DNA of 44,374 nucleotides from JABGPL01 sp964387885 (GTDB taxonomy: Bacteria; Electryoneota; AABM5-125-24; Hatepunaeales; Hatepunaeaceae), in contig CAYLYZ010000046.1 of NCBI GenBank assembly GCA_964387885.1, forward strand, positions 1 through 44,374. The letters run 5' to 3'. The notes under the pieces were generated by a model. It saw nothing but the letters and a program-made list of their open reading frames with translations. It ran no database searches and was not told the origin of the DNA. Shown piece after piece: positions 19,685 to 28,071 of this stretch. A program made the translations under genes and the position numbers. Position 1 is the first letter of the stretch. Each line of letters opens with the position of its first letter.

Positions 19685-21723
19685 TTTGCACTCCTTTTCT
19701 CTACGCGGAAAACAGTCTCTGCAAAGTTTGTCGCACCGTTTATTGCGTCACGGAAACCAAAATATCCATCCGGAGGAATTTGTCTACGTCGAAGTTCAAT
19801 ATTTTGTTTTATCAGCATTTCCCTCCCTTTCATTTCGCAACTTCCGTTAAATGCAGCATAAGTCTCATCAATTTCTTTAACATCCCCTATTTCAGCAATC
19901 TGAAGTCCTTTCGGTACTCTGATTTTTTCAATTCCATCCAGTTGTTGTGTATAATAAAGGAAGACATCGTTCCGTCGATCATCATCCCACACATGATCTC
20001 CCGGTCTTAAAAGGAGTCTGTTGTGCATAGTTAACATCATCATCGGACTGCGAAATTCGTAGCCATCTTCAATTAGTAATGCATACTCCGGAACATTAAA
20101 CTTGATTTTCCACCACATTGAATTGTCAAAATCATAAAGGTCGCCATGACTCCACTCAATGTTCTCTATGCGGTCACTTATTGGATGTAGAACTCCTGCG
20201 AGATAACTTTGTATTTCAGAGAGTTTTTGTCCGGACGCCATTCGTCGCAGTCTGGAATCAACAGCACCATCACAACGTAAATCAATTTCACATTCCAGAT
20301 TTCCAGCTTCGTCGATTTTAGCGTTACTTTTCACGAATAAGGGTGACTCCTCCGGTGGACTGTAGGGTATCCGACTTAGATCTTCTCCCTCAGGCGTTCC
20401 TATTACATAATGCTGTTCAGTTTCAAGCTTTGACCAAATATCCTTATAAAAGGGAACCCAGGTTGGATCATACATGACAAAACTGCCGTCTTTTTTTCTC
20501 AAGGCCGTTACGCAATGGTTAAACTGGTCTGCCGGCAGGTCTTCAATTCGACCTCCCGCAAGCGTCATGGCAGCATAAGAGTCCATGTCTGCGGCTCTCA
20601 TCATTGTCACAAGCATTCCCGCAATGTCCTTACAGACTCCACTCCGCTGCTCGAAAATCATTGCCCCGGAGTGTAGTGTAAAACCCTCACCCTTACCCAT
20701 AGTCTGACCACTATATCTGATGTTCTGAGCCACCCAATGGAGGAGCGCTTCAGCCTTTTCGTCCTCAGTAGCCCTCTTCAGACCTGCTTCGGAAATTATC
20801 TGTTTAACTTTTTCCCTGATTGGATCTGTAACCTCAAATTGGCCTTCATTAATATCAAAAAACCATCGGCTCTTAGCTTCCCAACTCTCAGCAGTACTCA
20901 TTACCACTTTGGTCATCAGATCCGTACCACTTGGCTGATAGCGTTCAGACTTTCGAGCCGGGACATCGATTTTCCACCAACTGTATACCGTGCTGTCAGG
21001 AGTGTAGGAAGTACTGCTATATAAGGTGCCATTAAAAACTTTAGAGTGGAGTCGTTTGGTTTTAGGTACAGTAAGCACATATTTCTTCTCGATAATCGGT
21101 ACTGAGGATTCAAACAGCGATATGTCAAAATACTCACCTGGCATTGGCGGGATGTAGTTTTCATCCGGAGGCGGATCGTCAGTTAAAAGGGCATAAGTAA
21201 AACCCTTTCGAAATGATGTAATTTCTATGCCATCGTTTACTTTAAGCCTCGGAAGTTGGAGAATCTTTATTCTATTATTCCAATAAATGGCACTCTGAGG
21301 AGCAGGTAAGTCCTTTATTAAACCGACATCTACCGGAATCTTTTTATCATCTCTGATTATGTTGACTTCTTGTATCTGAACAAAACTACTCTGGGGATCG
21401 TATCCCCAGGTTTGAACAGACATGTTTTTACACGCCTTTTCACTCAGTATTTTGTATATAGCATAGCCATCAACCTCAGTAACACCACTTTCTTTCATTC
21501 GGTTAATTGTAAGGTCATACACAACTAAGTGATCAATTTCCTCAAAATCTTCAGAAGTTCCTGCTGAATTTATTCGGTCAAAAACTGTTGGAGGTGACTT
21601 ATCTCCGGGTGGCAGGCTTGGTTCCAATTGTCCTTTAGCAATTGCCTGGCTGCAAATCAGCAATGGCAGAAACAACATTGTCACGATCAGCTTAAAGAAA
21701 TGGAAACAGGGCAGGTTTCGCAA
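19681..21723 (-). CDS. Secreted DUF3857 and transglutaminase-like protein with intact triad
   Basis: This 680-aa exported protein has a signal peptide (cleavage near AIA), a DUF3857 region (about residues 40-300) and a transglutaminase-like cysteine domain. The putative triad is Cys364 (SGVCKDIAGMLV), His403 (FNHCVTAL) and Asp419 (MYDPTW), as in the peptide/amide-processing papain-like family. Homologues are often encoded in tandem, as here, but their function is poorly known. I chose the TTG at 21723 over the TTG at 21753 because GAGGAG sits six bases before it and translation then begins exactly at the signal peptide (MRNLPCFHFF); the upstream TTG has no ribosome binding site. It overlaps the next gene by four bases. 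Confidence 0.85.
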   Translation of the reverse strand: MRNLPCFHFFKLIVTMLFLPLLICSQAIAKGQLEPSLPPGDKSPPTVFDRINSAGTSEDFEEIDHLVVYDLTINRMKESGVTEVDGYAIYKILSEKACKNMSVQTWGYDPQSSFVQIQEVNIIRDDKKIPVDVGLIKDLPAPQSAIYWNNRIKILQLPRLKVNDGIEITSFRKGFTYALLTDDPPPDENYIPPMPGEYFDISLFESSVPIIEKKYVLTVPKTKRLHSKVFNGTLYSSTSYTPDSTVYSWWKIDVPARKSERYQPSGTDLMTKVVMSTAESWEAKSRWFFDINEGQFEVTDPIREKVKQIISEAGLKRATEDEKAEALLHWVAQNIRYSGQTMGKGEGFTLHSGAMIFEQRSGVCKDIAGMLVTMMRAADMDSYAAMTLAGGRIEDLPADQFNHCVTALRKKDGSFVMYDPTWVPFYKDIWSKLETEQHYVIGTPEGEDLSRIPYSPPEESPLFVKSNAKIDEAGNLECEIDLRCDGAVDSRLRRMASGQKLSEIQSYLAGVLHPISDRIENIEWSHGDLYDFDNSMWWKIKFNVPEYALLIEDGYEFRSPMMMLTMHNRLLLRPGDHVWDDDRRNDVFLYYTQQLDGIEKIRVPKGLQIAEIGDVKEIDETYAAFNGSCEMKGREMLIKQNIELRRRQIPPDGYFGFRDAINGATNFAETVFRVEKRSAK

Positions 21724-21729
21724 TTGACT

Positions 21730-21735
21730 CTCCTC
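21730..21735 (-). promoter_or_regulatory. Ribosome binding site fixing the TTG start at 21723
   Basis: GAGGAG on the minus strand, six bases before TTG. It moves the start ten codons inside the longest open frame. Confidence 0.75.
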
Positions 21736-21756
21736 TTCGTTGGAATGCTGCAAAAT

Positions 21757-21790
21757 TAACTACAGGCAGACATATGTCTGCCTGTAGTTA
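21757..21790 (-). terminator. 34-bp perfect palindrome, probable Mrp terminator
   Basis: The whole 34-bp segment is its own reverse complement (half-site TAACTACAGGCAGACAT) and is followed on the minus strand by ATTTTG. A second hairpin with 8-bp arms (ATAGTCTG / CAGACTAT, 21816-21837) lies between it and the Mrp stop codon. The pair probably separates Mrp transcription from the DUF3857 operon. The weak T-tract leaves open an operator role at the DUF3857 promoter. Confidence 0.6.
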
Positions 21791-21860
21791 TTATAAGTCA
21801 ATATTTAAGTCAATCATAGTCTGTCTTTGCAGACTATTCAAGATTTCAGTATTCTCTTTG

Positions 21861-22979
21861 TTAATCACTCTGTTCTTTAATGGATTCTGCAGGTGGTCCA
21901 AAGAAATGGCATCCACTCTTATCCCAGGCAGGGATTTTGTCGTTAACTTCTTCCCAGATGTTATCGGTCATTTTGGTGAACCTGACTGCCTGAGGCGAAT
22001 GTTCATCGGCAACGACTGCAGGATTTCCAGAGTCGCCAGTGCTGCGGATGAATGGATCCAGTGGAATTTCCCCGAGGAATTTGGTTCCAATCTTCTCCGC
22101 TGTCTCCTTTCCTCCTCCGGCGGAAAAGACATTTGTTCTCTCACCACAATGTGGACAGAGGAAAAAACTCATGTTTTCAACGATACCAAGTACCCGAACA
22201 TTGATTTTCTTGAACATCTCCAAACCTCGCCTTGCATCAATCAGGGCAACATCAGAAGGTGTGGTTACAATAACTACTCCATCAACAGGAACCCTTTGTG
22301 ATAACGAAAGTTGAGCATCTCCAGTTCCCGGCGGCAGATCAACCACCAGACAATCCAGATCACCCCATTCTACGTCATTAATGAACTGATCCAACGCTTT
22401 CATAATCATAGGACCGCGCCATATCAGAGCAGCATCTTCGGGAACATAAAATCCAATTGACATCAGTTTAATTCCGTGTGCATTCGCCGGTTCAATCTTT
22501 TTATATTTTGCCCAGGGTGCTTCCTTAACTCCAAGCATCGTAGGTGTACTCGGCCCATAAATGTCAGCATCGAGTAAACCGATCTTCAGGCCCTTATTCT
22601 TAAGGGCAAGTGCGAAGTTCACAGCAACTGTCGATTTACCTACTCCTCCCTTTCCGGAAGCCACTGCGATGATAAGTTTTACACCCTCAATCCTCTTTTG
22701 GCCTGCATACGGATCATCATCTGATGGTTTGGTTGATCTTTCGCTCCCATCCGGTAGAATGTCTATCACCTCTTCTATTTCCGGTGCTTCCTTTTTCATG
22801 GCAGTCAAGACCGCCTGTTGCAATGTACTTTTAGCAGATGGACAACCCTGACATGCTCCTTGCAGCTTTACATAAACCTTTGTATCTTTTACATCTAAGA
22901 GTTCAATATCTCCGCCATCTCTTGTCAATACCGGGCGAACCATTTCAAGAGCTCGGATGACTTTATCTTTAATTTCCAA
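21861..22979 (-). CDS. Mrp/NBP35-type Fe-S carrier ATPase with N-terminal NifU domain
   Basis: This 372-aa cytosolic P-loop ATPase would carry and deliver Fe-S clusters to apoproteins. The deviant Walker A is GKGGVGKST (residues 109-117); other Mrp signatures are LLDADIYGPSTPTMLG, VDLPPGTGDAQL and the cluster-binding CPHC (Cys275, Cys278). The usual N-terminal MIP18/DUF59 domain is replaced by a NifU C-terminal-type domain (residues 1-76) with GACQGCPSA (Cys43, Cys46), which binds a [4Fe-4S] cluster. It is therefore a scaffold and carrier in one chain. The start is TTG, supported by AGGAGG eight bases upstream; no ATG lies before the NifU domain. Transcribed alone, divergently from the lytic transglycosylase gene. 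Confidence 0.92.
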   Translation of the reverse strand: MEIKDKVIRALEMVRPVLTRDGGDIELLDVKDTKVYVKLQGACQGCPSAKSTLQQAVLTAMKKEAPEIEEVIDILPDGSERSTKPSDDDPYAGQKRIEGVKLIIAVASGKGGVGKSTVAVNFALALKNKGLKIGLLDADIYGPSTPTMLGVKEAPWAKYKKIEPANAHGIKLMSIGFYVPEDAALIWRGPMIMKALDQFINDVEWGDLDCLVVDLPPGTGDAQLSLSQRVPVDGVVIVTTPSDVALIDARRGLEMFKKINVRVLGIVENMSFFLCPHCGERTNVFSAGGGKETAEKIGTKFLGEIPLDPFIRSTGDSGNPAVVADEHSPQAVRFTKMTDNIWEEVNDKIPAWDKSGCHFFGPPAESIKEQSD

Positions 22980-23302
22980 AAAATTATCCTCCTTTTTTAC
23001 GGTTTCTGATCAAATACTAATTGATCAATTATTAAGATACAAACATATTACGCTCAGAAACATCACTTCCGTTAAATCTTTCGATCTTAAATGAAATCTG
23101 ATTGAATTTATATTGGAAATAACAGCTATTTTTTTCTATTTTTATTGATAAATTGATATCGGGAAATTTTACAGACTCAATCGATATCAAATGACGTACC
23201 CATTTTCAATCAACTCGAGCTCAAGCACTGACCTGTGCCAAATGAACTGTTCAGTTCGGTACCTTTGTTAAAAATAATTGTCCATTTAACAGGAAAAATT
23301 AT
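22980..23302. other. 323-bp divergent intergenic region
   Basis: No gene seen. It lies between the Mrp gene (minus) and the MltF-like gene (plus), so it must hold both promoters. Two dyads stand out: AATTGATCAATT (23019-23030, perfect) and TTGATATC / GATATCAA (23153-23160 and 23183-23190, 22-bp gap). No clear -35/-10 pair can be assigned. Confidence 0.5.
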
Positions 23303-24739
23303 TTGAACAATCAACTGGAGTACATAAAGCTAAAATCCCTTGCATTTCTTTTGATTGTTTTGTTGTTCATGGGTTGCAGCAAAACTGTCGAATCACCTCA
23401 AATCGCAATTTCGGATGATCTCCCTGAGATTAGAGCTCGTGGAAAATTGGTCGCAATTGTTGGGTATGGGGCTTCCAATTACTTTGTTTATCGTGGTCAA
23501 CCGATGGGATATGAGTATGAGCTGTTGCAGAGATTAACTGATCACCTCGGTATTGAGTTAGATATTGTAATAGCCAGCGACATGGATGAGCTATTTGATA
23601 TGTTAAATAGTGGCGAGGGTGATATCATTGCCCATAGTCTGGCAGTCACCAAGAAACGTTCTGAAATGGTTGCTTTCACAAAACCTCACCTGATGACCAG
23701 CATGGTTCTCGTTCAGCGAAAACCAGAATCCTGGCGCAAAATGAAGATCCACCAGATTGAAAAACAATTAATCCGCAATCAGGTTGATCTAATAGGAAAA
23801 GAAGTTTTTATAAGACAGGGCTCCTCCTATTGGGCGAGAATGGAACATCTGTCTGAAGAAATTGGGGGTGATATTAAGCTGATAGCTGCTCCCGGAAACA
23901 ACTCAACGGACGACCTTATCAAACTTGTTGCTAAAGGTGAGATTAACTACACAATAGCAGATGAGAATATTGCGATTATCAATCAGGCATATTACGCTAA
24001 TATTGACATAAAGACAAATGTCAGTTTTCCCCAGCGGATTGCCTGGGCAATCAGAAAAAACAGCCCGCAGCTTTTAGATTCTGTAAACGCCTGGATCGAA
24101 TCAGTAAAAGATAGCGTTGATTACCATGTAATTTATAACAAGTATTTCAAGAACAGGACTGCTTTCAGGGAGAGGGTAAGAAGCGACTTTTACTCTGTTT
24201 CGGGGGGTGGCATTTCTCAGTGGGACAGCACCATTCAAGCTAATGCTAAACGACTGGGATGGGATTGGCGATTGCTATCATCACAGATTTTCCAGGAATC
24301 AAGATTTGAACCATCTGCCAAATCCTGGGCGGGAGCAGTAGGATTAATGCAATTAATGCCCAGAACTGCAAAGCAATTTGGTGCAATAAATTTGAACGAT
24401 CCCATTGAAAGTATAAGTATTGGCGTGAATTACCTTTCGTGGCTCGATGAATACTGGTCGAAAGAAATTACCGATACCGTAGAGAGAAAGAAATTTGTGC
24501 TTGGATCGTACAATGTGGGTTATAATCACATCGCTGATGCTCGACGGTTAGCAGAGAAATATGACAGGAATCCCGATAAATGGGAAAATAATGTGGCTCA
24601 TTTCTTGATTAAGAAGAGTAAGAGTGAGTTTTTCAATGACGATGTCGTTAAATTTGGCTACTGTCGTGGTGAAGAACCTGTGAATTATGTCACTGAGATT
24701 TTTGAGCGGTTCGAACATTATCTCAAACTTGTTGAATAA
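23303..24739 (+). CDS. MltF-like membrane-bound lytic murein transglycosylase
   Basis: This 478-aa lipoprotein would cleave the glycan strands of peptidoglycan with anhydro-muropeptide formation. The signal peptide ends in a lipobox-like LLFMGC. A solute-binding-protein family 3 domain (about residues 42-290) precedes a lysozyme-like SLT domain (about 315-430). The SLT domain shows FQESRFEPSAKSWAGAVGLM, with the catalytic acid Glu332, and LMPRTAKQFG. The order and length match MltF. The apparent start is TTG with AGGA nearby. A shorter start is not obvious because the signal peptide begins within a few residues. It stands alone; the citrate lyase genes begin about 120 bp downstream. Confidence 0.92.
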   Translation: MNNQLEYIKLKSLAFLLIVLLFMGCSKTVESPQIAISDDLPEIRARGKLVAIVGYGASNYFVYRGQPMGYEYELLQRLTDHLGIELDIVIASDMDELFDMLNSGEGDIIAHSLAVTKKRSEMVAFTKPHLMTSMVLVQRKPESWRKMKIHQIEKQLIRNQVDLIGKEVFIRQGSSYWARMEHLSEEIGGDIKLIAAPGNNSTDDLIKLVAKGEINYTIADENIAIINQAYYANIDIKTNVSFPQRIAWAIRKNSPQLLDSVNAWIESVKDSVDYHVIYNKYFKNRTAFRERVRSDFYSVSGGGISQWDSTIQANAKRLGWDWRLLSSQIFQESRFEPSAKSWAGAVGLMQLMPRTAKQFGAINLNDPIESISIGVNYLSWLDEYWSKEITDTVERKKFVLGSYNVGYNHIADARRLAEKYDRNPDKWENNVAHFLIKKSKSEFFNDDVVKFGYCRGEEPVNYVTEIFERFEHYLKLVE

Positions 24740-24858
24740 CAGGTAATTGTCTCTCCCAACCTGAAACCGATTTCAGATTATGGTCTGAGTAATTTAACGG
24801 ACTTGGCTGCATTAAGAAACATCAGATTAAAAAACAGACAAATCCAAATAGGAGAAAA

Positions 24859-26073
24859 ATGCCAGAAGCATTCACAGCCGGTCGATCGGGGCCAAAAATT
24901 CGTTCGGATTGCTGGATTGAGCTAACCCTAAAACAGTCCGGTGGAATTTCCATTGAGCTTCAGAGCAAAGTCGAATCAATGTATGGTGATTCAATAAGAG
25001 AGCTCGGGAAAGAGGTATTGTCAATCCTGAAAATCAAGAATGCCCTTCTCAGAATTATTGACTATGGTGCACTTCCATTCACCATTGCTGCCCGGATTGA
25101 AACTGCTGCATTACGAGGTAGCTTATCTGACCATTGCTATCTTCCCGATGAGAAATCTTTCAGCAGATATAATACAAAGCGTGACAGGTTCAGACGCTCC
25201 AGGTTGTACATCCCCGGAAATGATCCAAAGTACATGATTAATGCCGGTCTACATAAACCGGATGGGATCATTCTTGACCTTGAGGATTCAGTTGCCCCGC
25301 CCGAAAAAGACGCTGCTCGTGCTCTGGTTAGAAATGCCTTGCGGCAGGTAAATTTCTATGGTTCTGAGCGAATGGTGCGAATCAACCAGGGTGAAACGGG
25401 ATTAACGGATCTCGATTGGATAATTCCTCACAATGTGCATGTAGTTCTGATTCCCAAAGTTGAAAATCCTGAGCAGGTAACAACCGTTGATGAACGCATC
25501 AATGAAATTAAATCCTGTGAAAAAATCGATACAAAGGTATTCCTGATGCCAATTATCGAATCCGCGCTTGGGGGAATAAAGGCATATGAGATAGCATCAG
25601 CTTCACCAAATATTGTTGCGCTGGCACTTGGGCTTGAAGATTACACGGCAGATATTGGTGTACAGAGAACCCTTGAGGGACGTGAAAGTTTCTGGCTCAG
25701 GTCAGTAATTGTAAACGCTGCTCGAGCAGCAAAGGTACAGCCAATTGACACAGTTTTTTCAGATGTTACAGATATGACTGGTTTGCGAGAGTCAGTTATA
25801 GAAGCCAAATCTTTGGGATTTGATGGGAAAGGGTGTATACATCCACGTCAGATTCAGGTTGTACACGAAGCTTTCGCTCCGGAAACCAATGAAATAATTA
25901 AAGCAAAAAAGATCGTAATCGCTTTCGAAAAAGCCGAACGAGATGGACTTGGAGTTGTATCCCTTGGAAGTAAAATGATAGATCCCCCCGTTGTAAAACG
26001 TGCACTTAATACAATCAATATGGCGGAATCGCTCGGATTGCTTAAAGAAAACTGGCGTGAGGAATCCCAATGA
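24859..26073 (+). CDS. citE: Citrate lyase acyl-carrier/beta fusion (CitD-CitE)
   Basis: This 404-aa protein fuses two citrate lyase subunits. Residues 1 to about 90 match the CitD acyl carrier protein (GPKIRSDCWIEL, then IELQSKVESMYG, ending IAARIETAALRG). Ser16 in RSD corresponds to the Ser that carries the phosphoribosyl-dephospho-CoA group. Residues from about 113 are a CitE/HpcH-type lyase (RLYIPGNDPKYM, DGIILDLEDSVAPPEKDAAR, LMPIIESALGG, ALGLEDYTADIG, GFDGKGCIHPRQI), which cleaves citryl-ACP to acetyl-ACP and oxaloacetate. In well-studied systems these are separate genes. AGGAG lies five bases before the ATG, and the stop overlaps citF by four bases. The citC, citX and citG maturation genes are not in the window. 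Confidence 0.9.
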   Translation: MPEAFTAGRSGPKIRSDCWIELTLKQSGGISIELQSKVESMYGDSIRELGKEVLSILKIKNALLRIIDYGALPFTIAARIETAALRGSLSDHCYLPDEKSFSRYNTKRDRFRRSRLYIPGNDPKYMINAGLHKPDGIILDLEDSVAPPEKDAARALVRNALRQVNFYGSERMVRINQGETGLTDLDWIIPHNVHVVLIPKVENPEQVTTVDERINEIKSCEKIDTKVFLMPIIESALGGIKAYEIASASPNIVALALGLEDYTADIGVQRTLEGRESFWLRSVIVNAARAAKVQPIDTVFSDVTDMTGLRESVIEAKSLGFDGKGCIHPRQIQVVHEAFAPETNEIIKAKKIVIAFEKAERDGLGVVSLGSKMIDPPVVKRALNTINMAESLGLLKENWREESQ

Positions 26074-27635
26074 AAACGGAAATAGTAAAGAACGCTGCGG
26101 GAAGACTCGTCCCCAAAATGATAAATGGTGTAGAACATCCCATCTATCAAGGTGTGGCAAAATACAGACCTTCGGGGCATCGCGCTGCTCCAAAGGTTGC
26201 AAGCTGTGCGGATTATCCGTCTGACGGCAATAAGATTGTCAGTGAATTAAAAACTGCACTACAAAAATGTAATATTCAGGACGGAATCACGATTAGTAAC
26301 CATCATCATTTCAGAAATGGCGACCTCGTTATGAATAAGGTCTTCGATGCTGCTGCTGAATTAGGAGTGAAAGATCTCAGGTGGTTTCCGAGTGCTTCCT
26401 TCCCATGCCAGGCTCCCATAATAGAACATCTTGAAAGTGGTTTAATACATCACATCGAGGGATCAATGAACGGACCACTCGGCGCATACTGCTCAACCGG
26501 TAAGATGAAGGGGATGGCTGTCCTTCGTTCTCACGGTGGACGATATCAAGCAGTTCAGGACGGTGAGGTGAAAATTGATATCGCCATAATCGCAGCACCA
26601 ACTGCCGATTCATTTGGCAATGCAACGGGAGATCAGGGACCTTCTGCATGTGGTTCTCTCGGATTTGCGCTCGCGGATTCTCAATATGCAGAAAAAGTTA
26701 TTGTAGTAACCGATAATCTCGTGGAATTTCCATGCATACCCTGGCAGATTAATGGAAATTATGTTGACTATGTTGTTGAGCTTGATAAAGTCGGTGATCC
26801 ATCGAAAATTGTATCGGGAACAACTCAGATTACCAAGAGTCCGGACCGACTCCTCATCGCAGAATACGCCGCTCGATTTGTTGAGGAAGCAGGGATTCTA
26901 AAGGATGGTTTTTCATTTCAGGCAGGCGCTGGCGGCACAGCCCTTTCCTTTGCAATATTTCTTCGTGAGTTAATGCTCGAAAAGAATATCAAAGCACGCT
27001 ACATTCGCGGAGGATCTACTCAGTACCTGGTGAAGATGCTTGAAGAGGGATTGACCGATTATATTCTCGACGGACAGACATTCGATCTCGCGGGAGTTGA
27101 ATCGCTAAGGGATAATCCTCACCACGTATCCACATCTCCTTTTACCAGCTATAACTATCATGGAAAAGGTAATTTTGCGAGTATGGTTGACACAACTGTT
27201 CTCGGTGCAACAGAAGTTGATGTAAACTTTAATGCCAATGTAGTGACCCATTCCGACGGAAGACTTCTGCACGGAATCGGTGGGTGGCAAAACTGCCTGT
27301 TTTCAAAATGTACAATACTCCCCATCCCCTGCTTCAGAGACAGAATTCCGGTTATCGTCGATAAGGTTACAACTCTATGCGGCCCTGGTGAACTTATCGA
27401 CGTGGTAATCACTGAAAGAGGCATTGCTATTAATCCATTACGACAGGATTTGACGGAAAAAATGAGGGGAAGTTCACTCCCGGTTGTTGATATCCATGAA
27501 CTCAAGGCTGAAGTTGAAGATATCTGCGGAGGAAAACCTCAACCTCCTAAAACTGAAACTAAAGTTGTAGCTGCAATTAAATGGGTAGACGGCACGATAA
27601 TTGACTGTGTTCGCAGCGTGAGTCCTGATAAGTAA
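26070..27635 (+). CDS. citF: Citrate lyase alpha subunit (citrate:acetyl-ACP transferase)
   Basis: This 521-aa cytosolic CoA-transferase-fold subunit exchanges the acetyl group on the acyl carrier for citrate. Its full length and CitF hallmarks are present: ITISNHHHFRNGD, GSMNGPLGAYCS, GDQGPSACGSLGFALADS, FQAGAGGTALSF, YIRGGSTQYLVKM and ITERGIAINPLR. It starts inside the CitD-CitE gene (ATGA overlap), so expression is coupled. Together the two genes encode all three lyase functions. The pathway is citrate cleavage to acetate and oxaloacetate under anaerobic conditions; no transporter or ligase is adjacent. Confidence 0.96.
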   Translation: MKTEIVKNAAGRLVPKMINGVEHPIYQGVAKYRPSGHRAAPKVASCADYPSDGNKIVSELKTALQKCNIQDGITISNHHHFRNGDLVMNKVFDAAAELGVKDLRWFPSASFPCQAPIIEHLESGLIHHIEGSMNGPLGAYCSTGKMKGMAVLRSHGGRYQAVQDGEVKIDIAIIAAPTADSFGNATGDQGPSACGSLGFALADSQYAEKVIVVTDNLVEFPCIPWQINGNYVDYVVELDKVGDPSKIVSGTTQITKSPDRLLIAEYAARFVEEAGILKDGFSFQAGAGGTALSFAIFLRELMLEKNIKARYIRGGSTQYLVKMLEEGLTDYILDGQTFDLAGVESLRDNPHHVSTSPFTSYNYHGKGNFASMVDTTVLGATEVDVNFNANVVTHSDGRLLHGIGGWQNCLFSKCTILPIPCFRDRIPVIVDKVTTLCGPGELIDVVITERGIAINPLRQDLTEKMRGSSLPVVDIHELKAEVEDICGGKPQPPKTETKVVAAIKWVDGTIIDCVRSVSPDK

Positions 27636-28071
27636 TATAACAATACCTTTTTACTTGAAATTGAAGGAAAAGTTGTATATCTTTTATTGATATTCCGCAA
27701 CATCACATATGCAGGTCGTGGAAGGATTCCGGAAAGCGTTTGCAGATTGGGGATCTGCTGAATATGTCCAAGTATAACCGTCAACAGATGCAAGTCAATT
27801 GACGGAACGCAGCAAGCCATCCATTCACATGCTTTATCCCATCAAATCGATTTGCTCAGACCTGAGGGCATATTGGTTTGGATTGTGGAACAGATATTCC
27901 TGATATTTCAGAATATCTGTTGAAAGCACTCCGGAATAAACATCATCTGGATTGATGATACTTCATTATCAAACACATCAGAACAACCTGCATTGATATA
28001 TGTCCAGGAATCCGATCTGATTCCATACTTCTCTACCACTTCTGGACTTAACAAAAAGTTTTGGAGGTACT
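27636..28071. other. 436-bp intergenic region with a perfect hairpin
   Basis: No gene seen. AACAGATATTC (27889-27899) and its exact reverse complement (27911-27921) form an 11-bp stem with an 11-base loop, about 150 bp before the next start codon and without a T-tract. A smaller GCAGAT/ATCTGC hairpin lies at 27742-27758. The larger one may be an operator or leader structure for the two cargo genes. No clear citF terminator was found. Confidence 0.5.

Noticed and set aside
24761..24776. CTGAAA-CCGA-TTTCAG hairpin after the lytic transglycosylase gene
   Set aside because: Stem of only six weak pairs and no T-tract; not enough to call a terminator.
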